Assembly: GCF_039543245.1 (NCBI RefSeq)
Contig: NZ_BAABJJ010000009.1
Coordinates: 34,812 to 98,811 of the forward strand
Source of the DNA: Algibacter_G agarivorans
GTDB taxonomy: Bacteria > Bacteroidota > Bacteroidia > Flavobacteriales > Flavobacteriaceae
Length of the DNA stretch: 64,000 nucleotides
Reading direction: 5' to 3'
Shown here: positions 16,294-25,048 of the stretch, in pieces
Position numbering within the stretch: position 1 is the first letter of the stretch
Layout: each line of letters opens with the position of its first letter
Notes under the pieces: model-generated
What the model was told of the DNA's origin: nothing
Database searches by the model: none
Seen by the model: only the letters and a program-made list of their open reading frames with translations
Made by a program: the position numbers and the translations under genes

Positions 16294-19017
16294 ATGTCTA
16301 GAAAACTTGTTTTTTCTATTGTTTTTGCGTGCATTTCAAATTTTATTCTATGCCAATCACAAGTCAGTGGTAATATTATAGACCCTCAAAATCAACCTAT
16401 CGAATTAGCTTCTGTAGTTTTATTAAACCCCAAAGATTCAACCGTAGTTAATTATTCTATTACAGATAACAAAGGCCATTTTAAAATTATAGAACCCAAA
16501 CAAGGCCCCTTATTATTCCAAGCCTCATCATTAGGCTTTCAGGCATTTTACAAAACTATTCGGTTAGATGGCAAACCCATAGATTTAAAAAACATAACAT
16601 TAAAAGACGATATAAGCACTTTAGATGCTGTAATGATATCTGCAGTAATTCCCATTCAAATTAAAAAAGACACTATAGCCTTTAATGCCAATTCGTTTAA
16701 AGTGAATCATGATGACACCATTGAATCTCTATTAAGCAAACTCCCAGGTGTTGAAGTTGATTCTGATGGAAAAGTAGTGGCACAAGGAAACGAGGTAGCT
16801 AGAATTTTTGTTGATGGAAAGGAGTTTTTTGGCGGCGACCCTAGTATTGTTTTAAAGAATCTTTCAGCTGATGCTATTTCAAAAGTAGAAGTGATTGATA
16901 AAAAAAGTGATGAAGCCGAATTAACTGGCGTTGATGACGGTAACAAGGAAGTGATTATTAATTTCACATTAAAAAAGACTAAAAAAAACCAAGGCTTTGG
17001 CAAACTATCAGCAGGCACAGGGCTGGATAGTCGATATTTTAGCAACCTCAACTACAACCAATTTAATCCTAAAACACAAATCTCTGTTGTTGGAAAATTC
17101 AATAATATCAACATTACAGGTTCAAATATTCGTGGTTTTTTACAAAATGCGAATGGTATAGCCGATGATTCTGATGATGATAAAAATAATAGTTCCCAAA
17201 TACAGCGACCTCTAAGCGGATTTTTAACCACTGGTGTTGCTGGGCTTCACATCGGGCACGAATTTAAAAAAGATGAATCTTTTAATGCTGACTATTTTTA
17301 TAATCACACCAATAATAATAGGCTTTCATTTGCCAACCGAATTACCTTTTCTGGAAAAAATAATTTCAATTTTAATTCTGATAATGATTTTAAAAACACC
17401 ACCAACAATCACAACTTAAATTTCAACTATCAAAACAAATCACATAAAATGCATAGTTTGCACATTAATGGAGGGTTTACTTCGGATATTAGAACAAATG
17501 TATTGGATAGAAAGGGACGCTTTATTAACGATTCTAACGAATTGGTAACCACAAATAATTCTGACCTTAACACTAAAAACGACAGACAAACAGCAAGGCT
17601 GAATATTAATTATTCCCAACGTTTATTAAAACAAGGACGAAATTTCAGTACAGGTCTTAACACCACAATTGCCAATAGAAATTATGACAACACGCAAAAC
17701 ACATTTATTACGCGTAACATAGGAAAGCCTAATGAATCCGAAAGAGAACAACTTACTTTAAGAGACGAAGCGGTTAAAAACACGCAACTTTATTTGTATT
17801 TTAATTATACCGAACCGCTTTGGGAGCAACATTATTTTAAAATTCAAGGAGTCGTTCTCAATAAGATAGACCAAGAAGATGCGCTGCAATCTAGAACAAC
17901 AATTTCAGATAACAATAAAGAAGAGCGTCTTGATTTTAAATTTAAAAATACTGAAAGACGCTACACTACAAGATTTTCCCATAACTATAACTCAACCAAA
18001 TGGCATCTATCCTACGGAGCCGAATTACAGGATTTAAACAGAGCGTTTGGTGCAGATGGCGATATGCCTTTAATTAGAAATCAGTTTTACTTAAACCCAT
18101 TAGCAACTTTGCAATTCAAGCCCAAACGTGCCGTCAAGTATCGTTTTACATACAAACGAATAATAAAAAGTCCGCGAACTTCACAAATTACGACGATTGT
18201 AAACGACCTAAACCCCTATTTTATTAGAACAGGGAATCCTAATTTGAGAACTGAAAAGGCAGATGTGATTACTTTAAATAACACGATTCATGATTTTAAA
18301 TCGTCCTTAAGTTTTTATTCTAGAATTCAGTTTCAGTATATTGAAGATGCAATCATTTCGAATGTATTGATTGATGATGATTTTATAAGAACCAGAACCT
18401 ATGAAAACGGTGGCAACAATAAACGTTTAAGAACAAATTTAAGTCTAAGTAAAAAAATAAAGACACTAGGGATTAGATATACATTAAAAAACAAAAATCT
18501 ATTTCAAACATCTAATGCCCTTGTAAATAATGAATTGAACGATGTTACCACCCAAGATTATCTGTTTAGCCTCTCTTTTGAAAATTCTAACAAAAGCACG
18601 TTTGATGTCAAAACCGGTGCCTCTTATAGCACTAATAAAACCGCCTTTTCTTTAGTTGATGATTTAGATAGAACCTTTACCAAACAGAATTATTTTGCCT
18701 CTTTTGATTATGAATTTTCCAAAAAACTTAACCTCAACACGCAATTAGACTATATTGTTTTTACGGATAACAAATTTACCAATAATCAAGAATTACCAAT
18801 TTGGAACGCTGCCCTATCCTATGCATTTACAGGAAATAAAAGGAACATTTTAAAATTAGTACTTATTGATATTCTTGATAAAAACGTTGATGTTTTCAGA
18901 CGAAGTACCGTTAACTATTTTGAAGAAACCACCACCGAAAGCTTGGGGCGTTATGTTATTTTGAGTTATACGTATAAGTTGAATGGTGGAAAACGGAAGA
19001 AAACAAAAAGGAGTTGA
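16294..19017 (+). CDS. outer-membrane beta-barrel protein, TonB-receptor-like with carboxypeptidase-type N-domain
   Basis: 907 aa. A signal peptide (to about residue 20, ...FILCQS) is followed by a carboxypeptidase-regulatory-like domain (VSGNIIDPQNQPIELASVVLL, ~24-105), a plug-like region (DTIAFNANSFKVN, then ESLLSKLPGVEVDSDGKV, ~125-230) and a long C-terminal barrel rich in aromatic beta strands. This matches the outer-membrane beta-barrel family (OMP_b-brl) of Bacteroidota. There is no SusD partner next to it and no obvious TonB box, so the substrate cannot be inferred. It stands alone between the groEL terminator and a palindrome at 19076. Confidence 0.88.
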   Translation: MSRKLVFSIVFACISNFILCQSQVSGNIIDPQNQPIELASVVLLNPKDSTVVNYSITDNKGHFKIIEPKQGPLLFQASSLGFQAFYKTIRLDGKPIDLKNITLKDDISTLDAVMISAVIPIQIKKDTIAFNANSFKVNHDDTIESLLSKLPGVEVDSDGKVVAQGNEVARIFVDGKEFFGGDPSIVLKNLSADAISKVEVIDKKSDEAELTGVDDGNKEVIINFTLKKTKKNQGFGKLSAGTGLDSRYFSNLNYNQFNPKTQISVVGKFNNINITGSNIRGFLQNANGIADDSDDDKNNSSQIQRPLSGFLTTGVAGLHIGHEFKKDESFNADYFYNHTNNNRLSFANRITFSGKNNFNFNSDNDFKNTTNNHNLNFNYQNKSHKMHSLHINGGFTSDIRTNVLDRKGRFINDSNELVTTNNSDLNTKNDRQTARLNINYSQRLLKQGRNFSTGLNTTIANRNYDNTQNTFITRNIGKPNESEREQLTLRDEAVKNTQLYLYFNYTEPLWEQHYFKIQGVVLNKIDQEDALQSRTTISDNNKEERLDFKFKNTERRYTTRFSHNYNSTKWHLSYGAELQDLNRAFGADGDMPLIRNQFYLNPLATLQFKPKRAVKYRFTYKRIIKSPRTSQITTIVNDLNPYFIRTGNPNLRTEKADVITLNNTIHDFKSSLSFYSRIQFQYIEDAIISNVLIDDDFIRTRTYENGGNNKRLRTNLSLSKKIKTLGIRYTLKNKNLFQTSNALVNNELNDVTTQDYLFSLSFENSNKSTFDVKTGASYSTNKTAFSLVDDLDRTFTKQNYFASFDYEFSKKLNLNTQLDYIVFTDNKFTNNQELPIWNAALSYAFTGNKRNILKLVLIDILDKNVDVFRRSTVNYFEETTTESLGRYVILSYTYKLNGGKRKKTKRS

Positions 19018-19075
19018 TGAATATTTGAAGGGCGGTTTAATGTAAAGCTAAAGCTCCATTTCTATAGTGAAACAA

Positions 19076-19093
19076 TCCCGATAGCTATCGGGA
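19076..19093. repeat. perfect 18-bp palindrome downstream of the barrel gene
   Basis: TCCCGATAGCTATCGGGA is fully self-complementary. It lies in the 176-bp gap between two convergent genes. It could form a hairpin, but no T run follows, so it is not a clear terminator. Confidence 0.6.
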
Positions 19094-19193
19094 CAACACA
19101 AGTGAACTTTATTAGTTGCTAAAAGCAATTTAGATAAATTTTTCTACAAAATAAAAGTTGTCCAGTCTAATATATTAAGTCCACTCTACTCAA

Positions 19194-19706
19194 CTATAAA
19201 AAATCATTGATATCGAATGCACTTGCTTGTGCAACAGTTCCAGGAACTAAAACAAATCTAATGTCAGTTACTCCTTCCACAAGAGAAGAAAGAAACACCT
19301 TACCAACCTGTATACCAACCATTTCGACAACCGTTACAGAGGCAAATGCTGGCTCTTCATCTGTACCTAAGTTTTGTAATTGGGAAACAGGTAAGGACAA
19401 CCAAATAGAAGAATCTCCAGTTATATATGCATAAACTAAGCCATTGTCAAAAATATCTTGCGTTAACTGAGGTACATCAAATTCATTTTCCCCTAAAACT
19501 AAAGTCTGATCTGCTAACAACACAGATACTATACCTCCATTTCCAGGATCTCCTTGGTCACCCTTTTCCCCTTGTAGTCCCTGTACGCCTTGAGCACCAA
19601 CTGGTCCTTCTGGTCCTATAGCACCATCTTCAGTTGAACATGAAAAAGCTAAAATTACTAGAAGTGATAATACAATATAATTCGTTTTTGATAAGATTGT
19701 TCTCAT
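19194..19706 (-). CDS. lipoprotein with collagen-like Gly-X-Y repeats
   Basis: The start is set at 19706 (MRTILSKTNYIVL), giving a clean lipoprotein signal ending LVILAFSC (Cys23); the longer frame to 19751 adds a charged leader with no role. About 170 aa. Ten consecutive Gly-X-Y triplets (from about residue 28: GAI GPE GPV GAQ GVQ GLQ) follow the lipid Cys, then a compact C-terminal domain (~65-170) of beta-strand character that I do not recognise. Such proteins are probably surface-anchored trimers. The collagen stretch is short. Confidence 0.8.
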   Translation of the reverse strand: MRTILSKTNYIVLSLLVILAFSCSTEDGAIGPEGPVGAQGVQGLQGEKGDQGDPGNGGIVSVLLADQTLVLGENEFDVPQLTQDIFDNGLVYAYITGDSSIWLSLPVSQLQNLGTDEEPAFASVTVVEMVGIQVGKVFLSSLVEGVTDIRFVLVPGTVAQASAFDINDFL

Positions 19707-19872
19707 AAGGTTAATTTTAGTTCTTTTTAAATTCTCTTTTATGTTTTCCAACCAACATTAATTTCATAATATCCAGTTTTAAAACGTTAAAAAAACGAAT
19801 TTAAACTTTTTTTATTAAAAATGACCTAAACCAAGTAAAAACATGTTGAGCTAAAATCACCTATTACAAATT

Positions 19873-20256
19873 TCAATGGGCGTCACCCTCATGAGCACCA
19901 CCTTTATCTTCATGCTCCTCTTTTACCGCTTCATCACGATATTTACAACATGGATGAACCGCAGCATAGGCTTCATCAGTTGCTTTTATTTCTTTAACAT
20001 CATGTCCTGCAGCTAGCACTTGTTTTTGTATAGTGTTTACATCGGTTTTACGGTCGTCATAAATTAATTTTAATTCATGCGTATCGATACTCCATGTGGC
20101 AAATTTCACACCTTTAGTATTTAAACATGCTTTTTCTATACGTGCTTTGCACATACCACAAATACCATCTACTTCCATAGAAGCTTTGGCGTTTTTGTTT
20201 TGCGCAAAAGTTGTTGAACCTATTAGCAATAGTGTAATGATTATTAAGTTTTTCAT
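19873..20256 (-). CDS. secreted heavy-metal-associated (HMA) domain protein
   Basis: 127 aa. A signal peptide (to about residue 19, GSTTFAQN) is followed by an HMA ferredoxin-like domain with the metal-binding CxxC in GICGMCKARIEKAC (Cys33, Cys36), then a HPCCKYRDEA motif and a His/Glu/Asp-rich tail (EEHEDKGGAHEGDAH). The extra Cys pair and His tail suggest periplasmic metal capture. Its neighbours upstream on the same strand are a TonB-dependent receptor and a small Cys-rich protein, a grouping I recall as metal-linked in Bacteroidota. Which metal cannot be told from the sequence; copper is a guess. Confidence 0.85.
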   Translation of the reverse strand: MKNLIIITLLLIGSTTFAQNKNAKASMEVDGICGMCKARIEKACLNTKGVKFATWSIDTHELKLIYDDRKTDVNTIQKQVLAAGHDVKEIKATDEAYAAVHPCCKYRDEAVKEEHEDKGGAHEGDAH

Positions 20257-20275
20257 GATTTTTTGTTTTATTTTT

Positions 20276-20356
20276 TGTCATTCCTGCGAAGGCAGGAATC
20301 CACTTTAATCTAATTAAGTTTCTATTTAAAAGATTCCTGCCTTCGCAGGAATGACA
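20276..20356. repeat. two dispersed repeat units facing each other as an 81-bp inverted repeat
   Basis: The 25-bp arm at 20276-20300 is perfectly inverted at 20332-20356, and each arm is itself a short palindrome (TTCCTGC-GAAG-GCAGGAA). The 31-bp centre is AT-rich. It lies between the HMA gene and the TonB receptor gene. Confidence 0.9.
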
Positions 20357-20399
20357 GATTGTTTTTAACGCATCCTTTTAATTTATGAGACTCCCTTTT

Positions 20400-22664
20400 T
20401 CAATGGAGTCTGTAACGCAATCCTGCAAAGTACATACTTCCAAAAATGGGACCATATACAAACGTACTATCAAAATTCGCTCCAAACGGGTCCTCCACCC
20501 CTAAAATCGGGTTGGGTTGCCTAACGTTAGTAATATTTTCGCCGCCTAAATATACTTCAAATTTTGGAGAAAACACTTTGGTTATTTGAGCGTTTAAAGT
20601 TGCTACTGTTGGCGTTCTTTCTGGTAATTGATATTCAACAGCATTAGTAATTGTCGAGGCATAACGTTGGTCGCTTAACCAATTAAACGTAACATCAAAT
20701 TTCCATCGTCCTAGTTTGCCTTCGTCTTGATGCATTTTATAACCCACATTAGCAAAGAAACGATGCTTTGGTGTTAACGGCCTTTCTAATCTACCCGAAT
20801 TGTAATCGGTTTTTACATCGTAAAACTTATACGCTATCCGTAAATCGAAATGTTCAAAAGGGTTATAATTAAACTCTACCTGAAAACTATTAGCAAAGCT
20901 CTTTCCGTTAAGATTATAAAAATTAATCTCCGTAGGGTTTTCCCAATCTACTACAACTTGATTTTGAAAATCGGTTTTATAATAATCTAAAGTGATGTCC
21001 GCTTTGCGTCCAAACAAATTAAAACCTTGCAAATATGACAACCCATAATTCCAAGCAATTTCAGGATCTAAACCATAAACACTACCTCCAGAATTTAAAA
21101 TATTAATTTGTCTTGAGGTTGAAAACATTTGTTGATTTTCGGTAAAAATATTAGCGCTTCGTTTCCCTCTTCCAAAGGATGCTCTAAATGCAGATTTACT
21201 CCAAGGCGAATATCTAGCATGTATTCTTGGAGTTATAAATGTTCCTAATAAATTATGGTTATCTATACGAACACCAGCGGTAAGATTAAACAGTTCTAAA
21301 TTATTGAAACTATATTCAAAAAATGCCCCTACCGAGTTTTCAGTTCTTTCATAATCCGTTGCATTCACAAATTCGTCATAATGGTCGTAAGTATAACTTA
21401 CTCCAGTTTTTATTTTATGCCTAGAATCACTAATGATAGAATTATAAATAGCATTTGCATACAAACTATTATGAGTAATATCGTATTGGTTTAGCCCAAA
21501 ATAGGAGTCTTGTTTATGACTACTAAACGCCGTTTGCACGCCAAGACTTTGCCAAGGGATTTCAGGGTTTACATAGCCAAATTTTGTAGATATTTCGTAA
21601 CGTCTTGTATCAATTTCACTTCCCCATACTTCGTCTCCGCTCAGCACAGGGCTATTTGTAGTTAGCTTATCCGTTTCAGGTCTAAAATCCAGCTCACCCG
21701 TTTGTTTTTCATCATTTAAAAACTTCAAATTAATAAAAGTAACAAAGCCTTTTTTGGTATCGGTATATTGCCAACGGTTCATGACATTAACCTGATTGAA
21801 TTTTGGCATATCCAAAAAACCATCATTATTTACATCGTGTTCCTTATTGTGCGTGTTTCCATGAATATACAATCCTGTGTGCCACTTATTACTCACTTTA
21901 GCATTTATGTGTGTGTTCAGTTCTAAACGCTCACTGGTTGCACCATATAAATTCACAAACAGCTTATCATCGGTTGATGGTTTTACCAATTCGGTATTAA
22001 TTTGTCCCGCAATACTTTCAAAACCATTAACCACACTCCCGGCACCTTTGGTAATTTGAATACTTTCTACCCAAGTTCCGGGGATAAAACTTAAACCATA
22101 GGCTTGTGATGCACCTCGAATAGACGGAATGTTTTCGGTAGCAATTAAAATATAGGGACTCGTTAATCCTAACATTTTGATTTGACGTGTCCCCGAAATA
22201 GCATCGGCAAAATTAACATCGATGGACGGGTTGGTTTCAAAACTTTCAGAGAGGTTACAACAGGCTGCTTTCAACAATTCATCACTACTTACGTTTATGA
22301 CATTTGCAGCTTTAAAATAGGATTTTGCAGTGGTTTGCCTTCTTGATTTTACAGTAACTGCACCTAAATTATCCGTAGGTTCTAACCGATGTTTTATATT
22401 TTGTGATGTACTAATAGTTAGCGTGTCTGTTTTAAAACCGACGTAACTAATCACTAATTTATGGTATTCTGGTTTGTATGAAAGCCTAAAATCACCATTA
22501 ATATCGGTTACTGTTCCAACTTCAGTATTCAACCAATACACATTCGCACCAGCTAAACCAATACGCTCGTTTTTTTCGTTCGTTTCCATAATCACACCCT
22601 TAATATTCTCTTGAGAAGTCATAAACATGGGAAGCAGTACTATTATATATAGTAGGTTTTTCAT
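20400..22664 (-). CDS. TonB-dependent outer-membrane receptor, probably metal-related
   Basis: 754 aa. A signal peptide (ending ~16) is followed by a carboxypeptidase-like domain (GVIMETNEKNERIGLAGANV, ~19-100), a plug (~115-230) and a 22-strand-type barrel ending YFAGLRYRLH. The plug contains an AACCNLSESFETNPS motif, common in receptors found beside HMA proteins. It sits between an HMA-domain gene and a small Cys-rich gene on the same strand. Import of a metal or metal complex is inferred from this context only. A weak hairpin (AGACTCC/GGAGTCT) overlaps the stop codon, without a T run. Confidence 0.88.
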   Translation of the reverse strand: MKNLLYIIVLLPMFMTSQENIKGVIMETNEKNERIGLAGANVYWLNTEVGTVTDINGDFRLSYKPEYHKLVISYVGFKTDTLTISTSQNIKHRLEPTDNLGAVTVKSRRQTTAKSYFKAANVINVSSDELLKAACCNLSESFETNPSIDVNFADAISGTRQIKMLGLTSPYILIATENIPSIRGASQAYGLSFIPGTWVESIQITKGAGSVVNGFESIAGQINTELVKPSTDDKLFVNLYGATSERLELNTHINAKVSNKWHTGLYIHGNTHNKEHDVNNDGFLDMPKFNQVNVMNRWQYTDTKKGFVTFINLKFLNDEKQTGELDFRPETDKLTTNSPVLSGDEVWGSEIDTRRYEISTKFGYVNPEIPWQSLGVQTAFSSHKQDSYFGLNQYDITHNSLYANAIYNSIISDSRHKIKTGVSYTYDHYDEFVNATDYERTENSVGAFFEYSFNNLELFNLTAGVRIDNHNLLGTFITPRIHARYSPWSKSAFRASFGRGKRSANIFTENQQMFSTSRQINILNSGGSVYGLDPEIAWNYGLSYLQGFNLFGRKADITLDYYKTDFQNQVVVDWENPTEINFYNLNGKSFANSFQVEFNYNPFEHFDLRIAYKFYDVKTDYNSGRLERPLTPKHRFFANVGYKMHQDEGKLGRWKFDVTFNWLSDQRYASTITNAVEYQLPERTPTVATLNAQITKVFSPKFEVYLGGENITNVRQPNPILGVEDPFGANFDSTFVYGPIFGSMYFAGLRYRLH

Positions 22665-22752
22665 TTGATGTTTTGAAAAATTAATAATGTTTTACACTAT
22701 AAAAGACAATAGGTTTCTACCTTAGTAGAAATAAAAAAAAAACATTAATAAA

Positions 22753-23151
22753 TCAAATGATGAAAACTTGGTCTAAAACCTGAATATCGGTAACCAAATT
22801 AGGTGGGGAATAATCTTTATGAGGAATGATTTGTTTTGGCAAACCTTCAAAATCATTAAGGTAAGCATAAGCAAATGCTGTAATAAATTGTTGTTGTTCG
22901 AAGTCTAAATCTTCAAACGAAGAAAACTTTAATTCATCTTGACCTTCAACAACATCTATTTCATCCTTACAGCATGTTTTCTTTTGCAAAATTTCCAAAG
23001 CTTCCATTTTACATTTTTCAGCTTCAACAAAAACAGCAACATCTACTAGAACATCACCACAAAAATGCTTTTCAACAGTAAATGACACCGTTGAAAACAA
23101 AACGAGTAACGCCATAATAGACGAGAAGCTTTTATATAATAATTCTTTCAT
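22753..23151 (-). CDS. small secreted Cys-rich protein (HYC_CC_PP-type)
   Basis: 132 aa. An N-terminal hydrophobic signal/anchor (SSIMALLVLFSTVSF) is followed by EKHFCGDVLVD, then EKCKME and KKTCCKDE, and a C-terminal part ending in hydrophobic residues. The H-x-C ... CC ... PP (DYSPPN) pattern matches a short family often placed before TonB receptors linked to metals in Bacteroidota. It probably heads the operon with the receptor and HMA genes, although 88 bp and 143 bp gaps separate them. Function unproven. Confidence 0.75.
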   Translation of the reverse strand: MKELLYKSFSSIMALLVLFSTVSFTVEKHFCGDVLVDVAVFVEAEKCKMEALEILQKKTCCKDEIDVVEGQDELKFSSFEDLDFEQQQFITAFAYAYLNDFEGLPKQIIPHKDYSPPNLVTDIQVLDQVFII

Positions 23152-23212
23152 TAAGAGACAAAAATACTAAAAAAACAAAAGTTCAACTGCTATTTTATTA
23201 AATGATTAACAC

Positions 23213-23641
23213 TTAATTTTTAAGCTTATGATAATAAAACGCTGGCAATAACAAGATTAAAATTATAGGTTGAATTAAAAAACGACGCACATTAAAAAAC
23301 AAATAATAGTCTTCTTGTCTTGGGTTAACAACAAAATACAAATACACCATCATAAGTAGAACAAACGCTATGGCGTAAATAATGACTGAGAATTTAATAA
23401 TGCTTTTATCTCTAAAAACAAGAAATAAAATAGCCAATGAAATTAAAGCATTTAAAACATAACGCAAGATTGTAAAACCCACTAATTTCAATACTTCACG
23501 CCTAGGACTATCTATGTATAAATAATCGTTTTGAAAGAAGGTTAAATACGGGTCATAAAACAAAACATCTTCAAAAAAGCGAATTAAAATAAGCATTAAG
23601 ACTAAACCAAAAAGCAATATATATTTAGCAACTTTATGCAT
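23213..23641 (-). CDS. exosortase F system-associated membrane protein
   Basis: 142 aa with about four membrane segments and a conserved charged loop (VNPRQEDYYLFFNVRRFLIQP). It overlaps the exosortase gene by 8 bp and has the length and topology of the protein regularly found after xrtF. No catalytic motif is seen. It is presumably co-translated with XrtF. Confidence 0.85.
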   Translation of the reverse strand: MHKVAKYILLFGLVLMLILIRFFEDVLFYDPYLTFFQNDYLYIDSPRREVLKLVGFTILRYVLNALISLAILFLVFRDKSIIKFSVIIYAIAFVLLMMVYLYFVVNPRQEDYYLFFNVRRFLIQPIILILLLPAFYYHKLKN

Positions 23642-24185
23642 TTTTATTTTTTAATTTAGAAAATCGATTCACCCAAAAAATCCATAGTAAAAAAACCATC
23701 CCATAAATAATGGCTGGAAAAACAACGGTGTGCATAACATCTTCATATTCTGGATAATGATACATGCCAATAGTTAAAATAACAATACGCAATAAGTTTA
23801 CAACATAAATTAAAACACTTCCCGCAAGGATGTAAAAAAAAGTAGTTTTAAGTTTTCCTGAAAAAGCCACTATAAAAGACACAAATAGAATAATAACGCT
23901 AATGGCATTACACCCTTCAATAACACGTGCTAAATACTTGCCATTAACAAAAACTTTCATGGATGGCTCGTCTGGATGCGGTAAAACTTCCGAATGGTAC
24001 CCAAAAGAATCAAGTAGCGATTCTGTTTGTTTTGAAACTAAATGCGTCATGTAATCTGGATAGAATTTAGAGCCATCTGAATATTGCAAATACAGTTTAT
24101 AAACTACAGACAAAACGACGTAAACCAATAAAAAAGTAATGATAAACTTTATAACCGACTTATATTTTACAAAAAGTGCTTTCAA
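23634..24185 (-). CDS. xrtF: exosortase family protein XrtF
   Basis: 183 aa integral membrane protease/transpeptidase of the exosortase family. The catalytic Cys92 is in VIEGCNAISVII, with Arg133 in VVNLLRIVILT and His152 in EDVMHTVVFP; these are the three conserved active-site residues. Exosortases cut sorting signals from surface proteins with a C-terminal motif, helix and basic tail. No target protein with such a tail was noticed in this window, so substrates must be encoded elsewhere. The start lies in AT-rich DNA and gives a plausible first membrane segment. Confidence 0.9.
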   Translation of the reverse strand: MKALFVKYKSVIKFIITFLLVYVVLSVVYKLYLQYSDGSKFYPDYMTHLVSKQTESLLDSFGYHSEVLPHPDEPSMKVFVNGKYLARVIEGCNAISVIILFVSFIVAFSGKLKTTFFYILAGSVLIYVVNLLRIVILTIGMYHYPEYEDVMHTVVFPAIIYGMVFLLWIFWVNRFSKLKNKNA

Positions 24186-24355
24186 TTAATATATGAGTTT
24201 TTTCATTCCCACCTTTAGTCTACTCTCAAGATAAACTTCGGTGGAAATCTCTTGTTTTTTTTGAACTCCCCTAGATAAAAGGATTTATTAATTTTATTAA
24301 AACGGAATATCGAAATTACAGCTTTTTAAATACTTTTACCAAAACTTTTGTCTTT

Positions 24356-24811
24356 ATGATTTTTAAAAAATTAAAACCACAAGTAGAAACTATTGTATCG
24401 GATACTAAAAAAACGGTAAATGAACGCCTTTTGAATATTTGCAAATTACTTGAAACCCATATTAACTATTATAATTGGGTAGGTTTTTATTTTAGAAATG
24501 GACATAAAGAAGAACTCCTTTTAGGTCCTTATGTAGGCGAACCTACAGACCACACGATTATACCTTTTGGGAAAGGCATTTGCGGACAAGTAGCCGTTAG
24601 CAATAAAAATTTTGTTGTTCCAGATGTATCTGCTCAAGATAATTATATTGCTTGTAGCATAACGGTTAAAGCTGAAATAGTTGTACCAATTTTTGTTAAT
24701 GGTAAAAACATAGGACAGATTGATATTGACTCTAATACCCCTGACCCGTTTACTGAAGCTGATGAACGGTTTTTAGAGTTTGTTTGTGCTAAAGTTTCTG
24801 AATTACTTTAG
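24356..24811 (+). CDS. GAF-domain protein, free methionine-R-sulfoxide-reductase-like
   Basis: 151 aa, a single GAF domain. The sequence follows the fRMsr family throughout: YNWVGFYF, LLLGPYVGEP, IPFGKGICGQVA (Cys76), DNYIACSITVKAEIVVPIF (Cys100) and GQIDIDSNTPDPF. fRMsr enzymes reduce free Met-R-sulfoxide using three Cys; the Cys100 counterpart is catalytic. The first Cys of the family (usually xCTLIP) is His66 here (DHTIIP), so one resolving Cys is missing. It could still be a reductase with a two-Cys cycle or a ligand-binding relative. Confidence 0.82.
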   Translation: MIFKKLKPQVETIVSDTKKTVNERLLNICKLLETHINYYNWVGFYFRNGHKEELLLGPYVGEPTDHTIIPFGKGICGQVAVSNKNFVVPDVSAQDNYIACSITVKAEIVVPIFVNGKNIGQIDIDSNTPDPFTEADERFLEFVCAKVSELL

Positions 24812-24838
24812 TGAAATAAATTAGACCTTTAAGTCCAC

Positions 24839-24895
24839 GACAGCTAACGGGATTAATAGCCTGTCAGGTATGGAAACACCGCATTGTTAACAACT
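24839..24895 (+). other. unexplained structured segment between the GAF gene and purH
   Basis: GACAGCTA (24839-24846) pairs with TAGCCTGTC (24857-24865) over 8 bp with one bulged C and a 10-nt loop. It is followed by a GGT/ACC mini-hairpin around TGGAAA and by the palindrome TTGTTAACAA. It lies upstream of the likely purH -7 box (24963-24970), so it is probably not in the purH leader. It could be a small RNA or the 3' end of the GAF transcript. The GGAA loop recalls SRP RNA, but the flanks do not pair as that would need. Confidence 0.25.
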
Positions 24896-24962
24896 CCTTA
24901 TTTTAGTTAAAAAAACACCTCCTTTTTTAATAATTCTAAGCCACTTTTTTAAAGGAAATAAG

Positions 24963-24970
24963 TACTTTTG
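24963..24970 (+). promoter_or_regulatory. -7 box (TACTTTTG) for purH
   Basis: TACTTTTG matches TAnnTTTG and predicts transcription start around 24977, ~72 bp before the purH ATG. No clear -33 TTG is seen at standard distance. Confidence 0.5.
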
Positions 24971-25048
24971 CAATTATTTACAAATTTCGGCATAAAACAC
25001 TGAAAGACAACAAAAAAATTTCATTTCTAAAAACATAACACAGCACGA

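Noticed and set aside
24839..24895. ZTP or other purine riboswitch in front of purH, or SRP RNA.
   Set aside because: None of the core motifs of known purine-linked riboswitches is present and the segment is upstream of the probable purH promoter. The GGAA loop resembles SRP RNA but the arms around it are not complementary.
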